Source: Kiritimatiellota bacterium B12222
Lineage (GTDB): Bacteria; Verrucomicrobiota; Kiritimatiellia; SS1-B-03-39; UBA6053
Direction of reading: 5' to 3'
Assembly (NCBI GenBank): GCA_029719485.1
Contig: CP120722.1
Span: forward strand, 4,368,028-4,432,027
DNA length: 64,000 nucleotides
How positions within the stretch are numbered: the first letter of the stretch is position 1; every line of letters starts with the position of its first letter. The notes under the pieces are model-generated. The model searched no databases and had not been told where the DNA came from. It saw only the letters and a program-made list of their open reading frames with translations. A program made the translations under genes and the position numbers. Positions 1 to 11,300 of the stretch are shown here, in pieces.

Positions 1-41
1 TAACCAATGCCTATTGCCCAATAACCTCTCCCCTACTACAA

Positions 42-68
42 ATGACCATTGACCATTGACCATTGACC
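42..68. repeat. 7-bp tandem repeat (ATTGACC)
   Basis: Three perfect head-to-tail copies of ATTGACC (48-68) follow a shortened copy, ATGACC (42-47). This lies in the 133 bases before the end of the first gene. Nothing else was recognised in that stretch. It is a minisatellite-like run, probably slippage-prone, with no assigned role. Confidence 0.7.
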
Positions 69-133
69 ACCCTCCCCCAAACCTTCATGCTCTTCAATCC
101 CTTCATGGTGAAAACCCTCAACTCTCCCCACCC

Positions 134-2665
134 TCAGGCCTGAAACAGCTCCACGTGCTGACTAAACACATTCGCACGGAAATGGAGGTTTGGCACATCC
201 ACGACCTGCAGCGCATCAAGAATAACAGGATCCGTTTCCGGTAGGAGCTCCGGTAAAATCGAAGGACGATCATACAAGGTTTCCAAATTCACCTCATTGC
301 CCGTTTCCTTAGGCGATACCGCCGCATAAAGAATCTCACACTCAATGAGCTCATTCAAAAAATGCGTCCCCAGCGAGGCGTCAGGCACCAGATTGTCATG
401 CATCCCCACTCGCTCCAGAATCGCCACCGCCCGATTAATATCCCCAAATCGAACGGGAACTCCCAAAGAAGGCTCTCGCGTCCCCCATCGTCCGGATCCA
501 ATCAGCAAATAACGGACATGCTCAGGCGTCAGTCGATTGAGCCGCCCAATGGTTTTCGCCACCGCATGTTGCTTTTGCTCCGTGAGCATCGAATAGGCTT
601 CACTCTTCACCAAAATCACCCGGTCGATTTGACTGTAAATGCCCACACCAATCACTGGACCTTTCGCATCAATGCACTTGTGCCCAGGAACCAGATCGGC
701 TCCCAAATCCCCCACTTCATCATTTCGAATCTGAAAAGGCCGACACTGGAGGATATTGATACGATACGCATCCTTATGCAGAAAATTCACACTAAACTCC
801 ACATCCACAGGCACCCCATAAGCCTCTTCCAACCAGAGCAACATATGGCGCAACTCTTCAATTAAATCTGTATCCTGCAACAGCCCTTTGAAGGTAAGTA
901 AAGGATATTTCTCTCCAGGACGACAAGAGGTAAATAAATGAAATGGAAGAGGATCATCCTCATGAACCAACTCATCAAATGCACCCGAGATCATTTGGTT
1001 GCACTTTAAATCAAGAGCATCCATTTTACGTTGGGTATTTTCATGCGTGTCGGAAGGTTGCAAGTCGGGCGCGTTCAACGCAATCACACGCGTATGATCG
1101 TCTTCGTTGGGATCTACCGCCCGGGTACCCAACCCAAAGACCAAACGAATGACTCCCGCCTCTGGATCAATATCCCGATGCCATACATACGGATTATACG
1201 AGAGTCCCACCCCTGCCAATTGCGGATAATAATATGGGCCATAGCGTTGACCCGACACACGCTGCAGCAACAGCGCCATTTGTTCATCCCGATCCAACAA
1301 TCCCCTGCGTTTACGATACCGCAAAGCCTCCACCCCTAAGGCACTGGCATACACCTGACGTATCGCATCCAACAGGGCCTGCAATCTCGCTTCCGGAGGT
1401 CCTTGATTTACACAAAATACACTTTCATATTTCCCCGCAAAAGCGTTTCCATATCCATCCTCCAACAGCGAACTCGACCGCACAATAAACGGCGCTTCAC
1501 CAAAATAGCTGAGCATATCTCGAAGCTGATGAATCGCATGCTCAGGAAAAGTACCTTTCAATATCCGTTCTCTCGCTTCATCCACCCCATCTAAAAAGGT
1601 CTCGGGATCACGTTGCTGTTGCCTAATCCACCACACCTGATTTCGAATAAGGAAAGTGTAATAGATTTCAGATCCCACATGGAAGGAATCATGCGCTTCC
1701 AACTTTTCATACAAAGAGGGTTCTTTTTCCCGTAGGATTCCCCGGGCAATAATCATCCCCGCCGCCTTCCCTCCAATTCGCCCAAAGCCAATCAATCGAT
1801 TACAGATCGCAAGCAAATCTTCTAAAATGAGCATCTCGCTGGCCAAACTGTTCATTTGAGGATCATCCCCAATGATCTCCATTAACAATTTTTCAAACAG
1901 CGACTTCTTCTCCTCCACCGAAATCGGGCGTCCCTGAAATTCATCCCTCAATAATTCTTTTGCGGTCAATACCAGACGCTTCCATCGATCTGGACGCGGT
2001 TCCGCCAACAACCCCCGCCAATCAGAACTGCGTAACACTTCAGAAATTTCTGCACTAGACTCCACCGGACGAAAGTCATTCCCCTCACGCAAATGAATTT
2101 GATTCAACACTTCACCCGACCGATATTGCACCTTCAAGGGACGGATATACAGCTGTTCATGATGACTAAACACATCCAGCATAAACTGCGTGGTTTCATG
2201 TATAGGCGTGAGTGCAAAGGGACTATGGGTATGACGGTAAATCGCAAAATACGCCAAGCGTTGATACTCCAACAACCTCGGGCAAGTCAGCATAAAAAAG
2301 TTGCCCAGCATCGAATCCGCTCGCCAGGTCTCACTAAGTTCAGACAGACAATCAAATACACAAACCGAGCCCTCCCCTAAATGGGTAATCACCGTGTGCA
2401 CTTCATTGACAAAGCCCTCAAAACCCTGTGCAGGATCCGGACGGTGAATCTGAAAACAAAGATCCGACGCCAACAGTTCAGGATGCGAAGCAAAACGAAA
2501 GTAGATCAGCCGTTTTCCATCGCGATGCGCCGCCTCGGCATAAGGCACCACAAAATCCCGATACTCCTCCCAGCTCTCCACCTGCCACACGATATTATCG
2601 CCTGGCAGGACGCCCTTGAGTACCTGATCAAGTCCGGGAAGCCCAGTAGTGCAAGGAGTAGTCAT
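134..2665 (-). CDS. PEP/pyruvate-binding (PPDK N-terminal-like) protein with KaiC-like N-terminus
   Basis: An 843-residue cytoplasmic protein. The first ~230 residues begin with TGLPGLDQVLKGVLPGDN, which resembles the entry strand of KaiC/RecA-fold domains, although no clean Walker A GKT is present. From about residue 290 it has the ATP-grasp-like pyruvate/PEP-binding fold of PPDK and PEP synthase (GGKAAGMIIARGIL, then FIVRSSSLLEDGYGNAFAGKYES, and near the C-terminus ILQCRPFQIR). The swivelling phosphohistidine domain and the C-terminal PEP TIM barrel of full PPDK are absent, so it is not a complete dikinase. I recall proteins with this architecture in Verrucomicrobia and deltaproteobacteria; the reaction is unknown. 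It lies 35 bases downstream of gdhA on the same strand and could be cotranscribed. No clear Shine-Dalgarno precedes the ATG. Confidence 0.8.
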   Translation of the reverse strand: MTTPCTTGLPGLDQVLKGVLPGDNIVWQVESWEEYRDFVVPYAEAAHRDGKRLIYFRFASHPELLASDLCFQIHRPDPAQGFEGFVNEVHTVITHLGEGSVCVFDCLSELSETWRADSMLGNFFMLTCPRLLEYQRLAYFAIYRHTHSPFALTPIHETTQFMLDVFSHHEQLYIRPLKVQYRSGEVLNQIHLREGNDFRPVESSAEISEVLRSSDWRGLLAEPRPDRWKRLVLTAKELLRDEFQGRPISVEEKKSLFEKLLMEIIGDDPQMNSLASEMLILEDLLAICNRLIGFGRIGGKAAGMIIARGILREKEPSLYEKLEAHDSFHVGSEIYYTFLIRNQVWWIRQQQRDPETFLDGVDEARERILKGTFPEHAIHQLRDMLSYFGEAPFIVRSSSLLEDGYGNAFAGKYESVFCVNQGPPEARLQALLDAIRQVYASALGVEALRYRKRRGLLDRDEQMALLLQRVSGQRYGPYYYPQLAGVGLSYNPYVWHRDIDPEAGVIRLVFGLGTRAVDPNEDDHTRVIALNAPDLQPSDTHENTQRKMDALDLKCNQMISGAFDELVHEDDPLPFHLFTSCRPGEKYPLLTFKGLLQDTDLIEELRHMLLWLEEAYGVPVDVEFSVNFLHKDAYRINILQCRPFQIRNDEVGDLGADLVPGHKCIDAKGPVIGVGIYSQIDRVILVKSEAYSMLTEQKQHAVAKTIGRLNRLTPEHVRYLLIGSGRWGTREPSLGVPVRFGDINRAVAILERVGMHDNLVPDASLGTHFLNELIECEILYAAVSPKETGNEVNLETLYDRPSILPELLPETDPVILDALQVVDVPNLHFRANVFSQHVELFQA

Positions 2666-2700
2666 GAGGAGGAGAGAGGAGAGTATTCAGCACGCAGTGC

Positions 2701-4095
<1,395 letters not shown>

Positions 4096-4221
4096 TCAAA
4101 TCTTTTATAAACTCCTATATGCTCATCTAAGCTATGTCCTAACCCCCTTAACGATAAGCCAGCAACCAAAGCGGGATGAAGCCGCAGCCAACACCACGCA
4201 TTTGCCTCCTCATTTCCATGA

Positions 4222-5421
4222 TTATTGGATATCAAATGAGATCAATTCCATCTCATCGACCTCAGAGAATTCTTCGCGTTGTTCAGAGGCCAAGAGCACT
4301 TTCACGTCCTGATCAACAAGATACTTGATCGATTTTTTACTGAATTTTTGTGGTGCTTCAGGTAATTTTGCCGCAGCATCCACGAGGGCTGCACTGTCAT
4401 AATGACGGAAGTTTCCTCCGGTCAATTTTGCAATATCCTCCAAAGGACGAACCTTCTTTTTGTCCACGCCCAGGGCGATGGTATTGATTCTGATTTGATA
4501 AGGAGGGAGAGATTTGATGTATGAAATTGTTTTCTCTGACGAATCGGCAGAGTTGGCTCCATCGGTCATAAAAAACACCATATCGGGACGTGGTTCCATA
4601 TCCAAAACTATTTTCAAAGGATGATACCAATCCGTACCGTATGTGGTAGGGGTCTGATAAATCATACGCTCTAAAGCCAACAGATTGTTTGCATGGGGCA
4701 CCAGCCATTGAGGATTCGGACCTTCGGCACCCTCCTTTAATTTCCATCCAATCTTTTGATCACCCTCCCAATACTTTGCCACCTCTTGTGCATCTTGATC
4801 CGGACGCCAGACGGGTCCAGAAAAGAACAAAACTGTAACCAATCCTTCCTCCCCCACCGCTTCAATCGCGTTCAGTAAATCATGCTTCATCACGGCCAAT
4901 TGATCGCGACTCATCGATTGGGAGTAATCAATCACAAAAGCAAAACGATTACCTTTTTCTGTGTTCCCCATAAAACGGGTGCTGTTTTTTCCTTCGTTCA
5001 ACACATCTGCAAACCGGATGCCCTTTAACTGCTCGGAAAGCTTTTGCATCTTTACCGGTGATTCCGTTACCTCTACGAGCGTTTCCTGAACGCTCATCTT
5101 GTTTTCAATCAACTCTCTGGTCGACGAGGTGATGGAGGCATCCACGTCTCCCAGATCGGCCGCCTCCAAAGGCTCAGGCTCCTCTAATTCAACAAGCTCC
5201 TCTATTTCCTCTACCTCCAGAAACTCTTCATCCAGCAGGCTCATCACCAAGTGGGTCTGTGGCTCCGTCGTTTTATTGAGACTCACAACATACAACAGTA
5301 AAAATAGAAACAGCGTATTCACCACAACCGAAAAGAAAAGTGCACTCAAGTGGTTGCGCCACAAGGAATGCCGGGAGAAGAACTGAAATCGGGAGAGCGC
5401 GTCTATAAAATTTTCCTGCAT
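4222..5421 (-). CDS. Membrane-anchored vWA domain protein
   Basis: 399 residues. One hydrophobic segment (about 25-47) follows a short basic N-terminus, so the protein is probably anchored in the inner membrane with its body outside. Residues ~60-95 are extremely acidic (runs of Glu with Leu/Pro), then a linker, then a von Willebrand factor A domain from about residue 155. The MIDAS motif D-Y-S-Q-S is present (FAFVIDYSQSMS), with the downstream Thr and Asp in TYGTDW and FFMTDGANSAD, so metal binding looks intact. Such proteins often act in envelope assembly or with MoxR ATPases, but no MoxR gene is nearby and it appears monocistronic. Function unknown. Confidence 0.8.
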   Translation of the reverse strand: MQENFIDALSRFQFFSRHSLWRNHLSALFFSVVVNTLFLFLLLYVVSLNKTTEPQTHLVMSLLDEEFLEVEEIEELVELEEPEPLEAADLGDVDASITSSTRELIENKMSVQETLVEVTESPVKMQKLSEQLKGIRFADVLNEGKNSTRFMGNTEKGNRFAFVIDYSQSMSRDQLAVMKHDLLNAIEAVGEEGLVTVLFFSGPVWRPDQDAQEVAKYWEGDQKIGWKLKEGAEGPNPQWLVPHANNLLALERMIYQTPTTYGTDWYHPLKIVLDMEPRPDMVFFMTDGANSADSSEKTISYIKSLPPYQIRINTIALGVDKKKVRPLEDIAKLTGGNFRHYDSAALVDAAAKLPEAPQKFSKKSIKYLVDQDVKVLLASEQREEFSEVDEMELISFDIQ

Positions 5422-5542
5422 ACGATGTGATTCCCTGGGTGAAGTGTCTACTGTTGGTTTCTAGTAGATACGACGCTCCCCCCCGAATCGTTCACCGGCA
5501 TTCACCTTTTAAACGAATTTCATGCCTCCAGCATCTGCAGCC

Positions 5543-7042
5543 TTATCCGGGAATCGTAAACGAAACAGGATGAACATAACGCCCATCTTCATGCCCCACA
5601 GCAACGGTTACGCCTCCATCCCCCACAACTCCAATCCACAAGCGGACATGAAGAAGATGACGTTCTCCTTCGACCATATCCACGGGCACGGTGGCACCGC
5701 CTACCGTACGATGAAAGGCGGGAATGCGGGGAAGTCGACTGTGATCATTGACCAGTAATTTCCCATCCATCCACGCCATAATTCCTGAATCGGCACAACA
5801 CATCAGACGCGTAGCTCCCACGCAGCCCGGCTCTATCCAAGTCAAAAGATCTACCACCTCTCCAGGGTGAAATCCCAGCTCCTGAAACTTCAAATGAATC
5901 CCGCTCGCAGTGTAACGGTATTTATGAAACGAAGCGGGATCTTGAACCGCTTGAGACCAAAGATCTTCACCACCATCCGACAGCGCGGATGCCGAAGGCT
6001 TCAACACCAACCACTGATGAATATCATCTGGAAGTTCACCAAGAGTTGCGGTGGGGGATTCAAGTCTTTCACCTTCATGCAGACTCCAGGTCTGCTGAAG
6101 CTTCAACGTTCTCAGGGTCAGTTCTTTAATAGACTGAGGAAGTGGCAGTTCTCGCAAACTGGGATCCATCACCAGTGGGGCTTGAATAACCTTTCGCCAT
6201 GCTTCAGGCAACCCTTCTGTCCCATGAAGCAACCCCAGGATCGCACCGCAAGTTGCTCCAGTACAATCCGTATCCGCTCCGCAGGATACCGCCAAAAAAA
6301 TCGACTGAAGGGGATCCCCTTTCCCCCATAATAATCCCACCAATATAAACGACAGATTCATAACCACATCTGTAAAATTGGCACTCCCATAGTGACGTTG
6401 CGTATATTTTTGAGCTGTTTCAGCAGATCGGCCTTCCACATAGAGCATGCAAATTTGATCTAACGCTTGGCGTAACTTACTTACTTCGGGAAGGAGATCC
6501 AAGGCCGTACGCAGTGCCGATTGCAGGTCAGAGGAGGTAAAAAGTGCACTTTCAAACGCAGCCAAAAATCGGGCAGCCTCCACCCCATCTCCCGCGTGAT
6601 CCATCAGCGCATCTTCACGCGCAAGCGCCGCCGCAAGTTCAGGCCGACCTGGCGCAACACAGGCCCAAATTTCAGAACGTATCGCAGCCCCCATTCCATT
6701 TTCAAACGCGTTGTTCAATTGCCCCGTAACCGGAGGCAGCAACCCACGGGCCGTATTCCACCGGGCAACCCCGTATTCATCCGGATAACAGGCATAGTGT
6801 TCAGCCGCCGCCTGCGCAAGGTGCCGGGAACGGACTGAGCTCCCATGCTCTTCCATGATCCACACCCAAAGCAGTTGTAAATCCAAATCATCATTCGCCA
6901 CCATTACATCAGGTGAGGCAGGTGGCGGCAGCTCAATCGGGCCCGGACAACCTTCATAGGGCATTCCAATGGTCCCCCCCACCGCTTTCCCAGCCCAACA
7001 GGCATAAATTTTATCTGCTAAATCAATGGACGATAAGTTCAT
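5543..7042 (-). CDS. ADP-ribosylglycohydrolase-fold protein with C-terminal beta domain
   Basis: 499 residues from the ATG at 7042, which overlaps the stop of the HAD gene in an ATGA; a frame running further upstream exists but is less likely. Residues 1-330 match the ADP-ribosyl-glycohydrolase (DraG/ARH) fold: AGKAVGGTIGMPYEG at the start, the acidic NDDLDLQ motif, and the C-terminal GADTDCTGATCGA motif that supplies metal-coordinating aspartates. The last ~130 residues form an extra domain rich in beta strands (RHLLHVRLWIG), not part of the classic fold. In PVC bacteria many members sit beside sugar-processing genes, so the real substrate may be an N- or O-glycoside rather than ADP-ribosyl protein. 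Last gene of the operon starting at 11713. Confidence 0.85.
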   Translation of the reverse strand: MNLSSIDLADKIYACWAGKAVGGTIGMPYEGCPGPIELPPPASPDVMVANDDLDLQLLWVWIMEEHGSSVRSRHLAQAAAEHYACYPDEYGVARWNTARGLLPPVTGQLNNAFENGMGAAIRSEIWACVAPGRPELAAALAREDALMDHAGDGVEAARFLAAFESALFTSSDLQSALRTALDLLPEVSKLRQALDQICMLYVEGRSAETAQKYTQRHYGSANFTDVVMNLSFILVGLLWGKGDPLQSIFLAVSCGADTDCTGATCGAILGLLHGTEGLPEAWRKVIQAPLVMDPSLRELPLPQSIKELTLRTLKLQQTWSLHEGERLESPTATLGELPDDIHQWLVLKPSASALSDGGEDLWSQAVQDPASFHKYRYTASGIHLKFQELGFHPGEVVDLLTWIEPGCVGATRLMCCADSGIMAWMDGKLLVNDHSRLPRIPAFHRTVGGATVPVDMVEGERHLLHVRLWIGVVGDGGVTVAVGHEDGRYVHPVSFTIPG

Positions 7043-7767
7043 AGCGTTACCCGTGACGGAAGCTGAGGAAGAATCTGCAGTAAATCTTGTACTTGCAAAA
7101 TGGATCCACACCATTCTGCTGCAGGCTGATCGCGTACCACCAAAAATCCGGCACCTATGCCTAAAGATTCAGGCAACTTCGCATCTTCGTAGGGATGATT
7201 TCCCACCACCGCACATTCACCAGGATTCAAATCGCCATCACAAAAAGCACGTTCCCAAAACTCAGATTGATGTTTCTGTCCTTTTTGATGTGTTGAATTA
7301 AAAATATGAAAAAAGACCGGACGATTTTCATGTAAGAGCAACCCTGCCGCATCCAGCTTGAGCAAACAACCACTGTGCGGGTTGTTGCTGATCACATGCA
7401 AAATATACCCTTTTTCAAGCAATCCATGCACCAACCCCACAGCATCCTCATAGATTTCTAAATTCGTCGGATGCCAATTTTTCAACGCTTCCATCGATTC
7501 AGTAAGGGGCAGCCCCACCCCCTCAATCAACATGGGATAATCCCAAAAGAGCAACTCATCAATCATGCGGGTTAATTCAGATTCAACATGTTGCTGAGAG
7601 AGACCCGATGCCACAGCCAAATCACGGATCATCTCCAACAACACATTTCCACCAAAATACTGATCATCAATTTGGGGGTCCTGTGCATCATCCGTCAAGG
7701 TGCCGTCAATATCGATCAAAACATGTTTAATTTGTTGAAGCGCAGGGGGAGCAGTAAGTATATTCAT
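7039..7767 (-). CDS. HAD-superfamily phosphatase
   Basis: 242 residues, cytoplasmic. HAD motif I is LIDIDGTLTDD (nucleophile and acid/base Asp near residues 19-21), motif II is the Ser in HVISNNPHSG, a motif III Lys lies in the KGQKHQ region, and motif IV is VVGNHPYEDAKL. The helical cap between motifs I and II indicates a small phosphometabolite substrate such as a sugar phosphate. It starts two bases after the prepilin-like gene and overlaps the ADP-ribosylglycohydrolase-like gene by four bases, so translation of the three is likely coupled. Substrate not inferable. Confidence 0.85.
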   Translation of the reverse strand: MNILTAPPALQQIKHVLIDIDGTLTDDAQDPQIDDQYFGGNVLLEMIRDLAVASGLSQQHVESELTRMIDELLFWDYPMLIEGVGLPLTESMEALKNWHPTNLEIYEDAVGLVHGLLEKGYILHVISNNPHSGCLLKLDAAGLLLHENRPVFFHIFNSTHQKGQKHQSEFWERAFCDGDLNPGECAVVGNHPYEDAKLPESLGIGAGFLVVRDQPAAEWCGSILQVQDLLQILPQLPSRVTL

Positions 7768-7769
7768 AA

Positions 7770-8399
7770 TTAACGAGTGGGTTTAAACAGTGATGAACGG
7801 GAATCTTCAATTTCTTCCGGGGTCAAAGCGGAAACATGACCGTCAAAAAACAATGCGTGTGATTTGTTGCGATGACGTGGATCTGTCCAACTGACCGAAG
7901 GAAGCGCTGGATTAAAAAAATAAACTTTCCCGGGAGGTACATCCAACAGCCATACTTTTTGCGCAGGTGCAGAAATGTCCGAGATATTCAACCGATACCC
8001 ATCCATGAACGCCCCACTGCTCGGACCATAACTGATCGCAAAATCTCCTTCTTGTTCCGGACAGCGAAAGGTTTTATCCGTGCCTTCCTCTAAACTAATA
8101 TTGGTCCGCACTTCGGCAGCCACATAAGGGGCCAACAGTTTAAACCACGGAGGTTCGGCAAAACCCAAGCCCTCGCCTCCCGGCGTGTAGACAAAGGGGA
8201 TCTCCCCTTGGTTATCGACCGCATAACTATAGGTCGCCGTGCCCAAAGAACGCAGATTCGAAAGACATGCCATCGCGCGCGCACGACGTAACGCACCGGA
8301 AACGGCCGGTACAATGATGGAGGACAACAAGGCCAGGATCGCAATCACAACCAGCATTTCAATCAACGTGAATCCTTTTTTTCTCAGTGAAGTATTCAT
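7770..8399 (-). CDS. Prepilin-type N-terminal cleavage/methylation protein (H-X9-DG type)
   Basis: 209 residues. The short basic leader ends in KKGFTLIEMLVVIAIL, a textbook type IV prepilin/pseudopilin cleavage site (G/F, Glu at +5) followed by the hydrophobic helix. Near the C-terminus, HALFFDGHVSAL matches the H-X9-DG motif of the very large PVC pseudopilin-like families. These are probably processed by a prepilin peptidase encoded elsewhere and exposed in the periplasm or at the surface; their role is not established. The start codon overlaps the stop of the DUF4838 gene by four bases, which ties it to a carbohydrate-type operon. Confidence 0.88.
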   Translation of the reverse strand: MNTSLRKKGFTLIEMLVVIAILALLSSIIVPAVSGALRRARAMACLSNLRSLGTATYSYAVDNQGEIPFVYTPGGEGLGFAEPPWFKLLAPYVAAEVRTNISLEEGTDKTFRCPEQEGDFAISYGPSSGAFMDGYRLNISDISAPAQKVWLLDVPPGKVYFFNPALPSVSWTDPRHRNKSHALFFDGHVSALTPEEIEDSRSSLFKPTR

Positions 8400-11300
8400 G
8401 GTATCTTACCTTTTTCATATGTAGTATTTAGAAGAAATTTTGGTGAAGATAACCGCTTACCAGCGAGGGAAAAAATTGAGAGCTGGGTGCTGTCAAACAC
8501 TCCGGGAAATCGGGGACGCGACGCATTTGAACTGTCCCAACCCAATGAGACAGAAACAGGCTGACGAAAAGGAACCATGTCCAGATCCTTTCGCTCAACC
8601 ACGACAGACCCATCCACAGATAAGGTCACCACACTTCGGCCTTCACCTCGATTCTCCCATCGCACCGCCACCTGATGCCAAGTCCCCGGAGTCCAATCCG
8701 GTAGCATCGCATCCACCTTGAGCCATGCGTTATGCGCCACTTCTGTATCTTCCGTGCGCTGGGTGCGATAAAAAACTAACTTGCCATCCCGAATCGCAAA
8801 AACCATATAATCGGGTTGACGCGTGCCTCCACTGAACAACAGCGCATCCGATTCCTTGGACGGAGTGCTGTCCAGGCAAACCCAGGTTTCAAAATATCCG
8901 GAATCAGACAATGCCATCGTGCCCTCTTCGATGCGGGGCGTGGCATTGGAGGCAAGGCGTAGCCCTTTCCCTTCATGCCCCTCCACAAATTGCAACCCTT
9001 GCGGAGCCGAGGGCACCGGAATGTATTTCAACGCTTTTTGCACCGATGCGGGAGCATCCTTGAGAGACGCAAAAATTTTGTACTGATGCGAAAACGTCAA
9101 CTGTTCCCCCGGGGCCAAGAGCTGAGGGGCGGTCAACAGCTCCAAGTTGACCGACTGTTGCGAACGATCCAAATGCAGATGAGGCGTTGACTGCCCGTCA
9201 GGGTACTCATGCAAAAAGCCCATTCCTGTCGAAGTCACCAAGCCCCAACGACCTTGTTGTGGTGGAGTTTCTCCAAGATCTGCCCCCAGCAAAGAGCGCA
9301 GAGTCGTTGACCCGTCCGCCTGCCCCAACAATAAATGTGTACCCGACAGCATCGGACTCAATTGAAATTCAGGATGCACCCGCAACAGGGCCGGAAACCC
9401 TTCATTGTTGTGATTGGTCAGTCGCGTCTGAATGCTCAACTCCATCCCACGTCCAGGGGGCAAATGCAGGGTGCGCTCAATTTCGATGCGTTCTCTCGTC
9501 ACGCCTTGCATGCTCAAATAGGTTCCCGAAGCATCCGACCAAGAACGGCTCACCATCGGCATTTCCCAGCCCGGAGAGGCAAAGGCTTTTCGCGTATATT
9601 CTTCATAACCTCCATAACGAAAATAGGAGGCTCCCGGATCGGTGAGCGTAGAAGGATTCATCGGCTCAAACAAAATATTTTCATTCTGCTGACGATCCAT
9701 CATGCGAATAATGCGGCCCCCGATTCCTGGCAACACCCCAATACGCAGACGATCATTTTCCAGCCATACAATTTCTTCCCGACGTTGTAAGGTGCGGAAC
9801 AATACCCGACGCATCGCATCGTCCCGTTGACCACGCGCAATCGCCTGATCACGTAAAGCCGCCCACTGAGCTTTACCCGCCCAATGCGGACCCGCGTTGA
9901 GCACATAGGCATCGGTTCCTCTTTCCAAGGTCCAATCACCCGATTCGGATGCAACCAACAATTTAGGTCTCACCGCATTGTCCACATAGTCAAGTGAGGC
10001 CTGTCGCATGATGTAGGCCTTGCGAGCGAGGGAAGGTCCCGCAGGAAGCGCCCGCCCGGCACGTTCGAGGGAGGCGTGAAGTGCAGCCAACACCTGGGGC
10101 GTAAATACCCGTGGTGAAGGAACCGTAATATCACGCCAAATTTCAGGGTTCCACTGGGAGTCCCCATATGCCTCATCCAAGGTCTGCAAATAGGAAGCGA
10201 TCTCTGGTCCCGCCTCTGCACCATAACGATGCTGCGTATAATCAGTTCGAACAGCATCCAAGCTCAGATCGGGTTGCCACAATTTACGAGCCAACGCATA
10301 GTAGAGAAAAGGATTATACTGCTGAAGCGTATTTCCCGCCTGGGTAAAATACACTTTATAGGGATTGGGAAATGCCGCCAGATAATCAACCATATCAAAA
10401 GCCACTTTGCCAAATCCGAGAGGCGTCAGCGCCGAACCACTTCGGTCTTGAACCCGCAGAATAAAATAATCCCATATCCCGATCCCCGCAGGAGCGGCCT
10501 TCGCCCAGGTGTCAAACACATCCCGTGCATCTGCATTCCAGTCCGACCCAATCGGATGAACCAAACTTCCATTGCCCGCATAACCATGGGCCACTTGCAC
10601 CACAATATTCTCACGCAACTTCAGACCTTCATAGGGCCAAACCGTATCCGCATAGGCTAACAACAGTATGCGAGCATCAGGATTTTCTTTCGCAACCAAC
10701 GACCCCACAGCATTCATAAATTCAACCTGACGTCGCGTCATCGACCCCGCGGGACCCGGCGTAAAATTCTCTCCACCCAAAGCCATACATTGATCACATT
10801 CGCACCACTTCACCGCGCCGTCAGGAGGCGAAATCGGCACCATATCTCCTTCGGGATAACGCGCAAACCACTCCAAAACAAAATCCGCCACCAACTGTTG
10901 CACCTCCGGATTTGTCGTACAAAGATAGCCTCCTTCTTTGCCTTGCGGAATGCGTCGCCCATTGTAGAGCGAAAAATATTCAGGATGAGACTCAAACCAC
11001 TCTTCGTTGGTGACCATCCAGGTGCTGTTGTGACAAAGGTGTTGCCAATGAACCGTTCCCCCGCGTTTTCTCCACGCGGGATGAGAACGCAGACTAAACA
11101 ATCGATTCAATCTGTTTTTTGCACACCAATCAATCAGGGCTTCCGATTCAGAGGGTTCATCGACACCCCGCCCAATCTCCCGTACCGCAAAAACAGGTTG
11201 CTCAACCAGCGTACGGGCGGGAACCTGAAGTTGCCGAACCTGAGGAATCCATTCTCCCTCAGGGCCGGGCTCAAACCAACGACAGCCCTGCAATTCTAAA

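Noticed and set aside
7043..7114. N-terminal extension of the ADP-ribosylglycohydrolase-like protein
   Set aside because: It would lie deep inside the HAD gene. The ATGA overlap at 7039-7042 is a typical coupled start and the family begins there.
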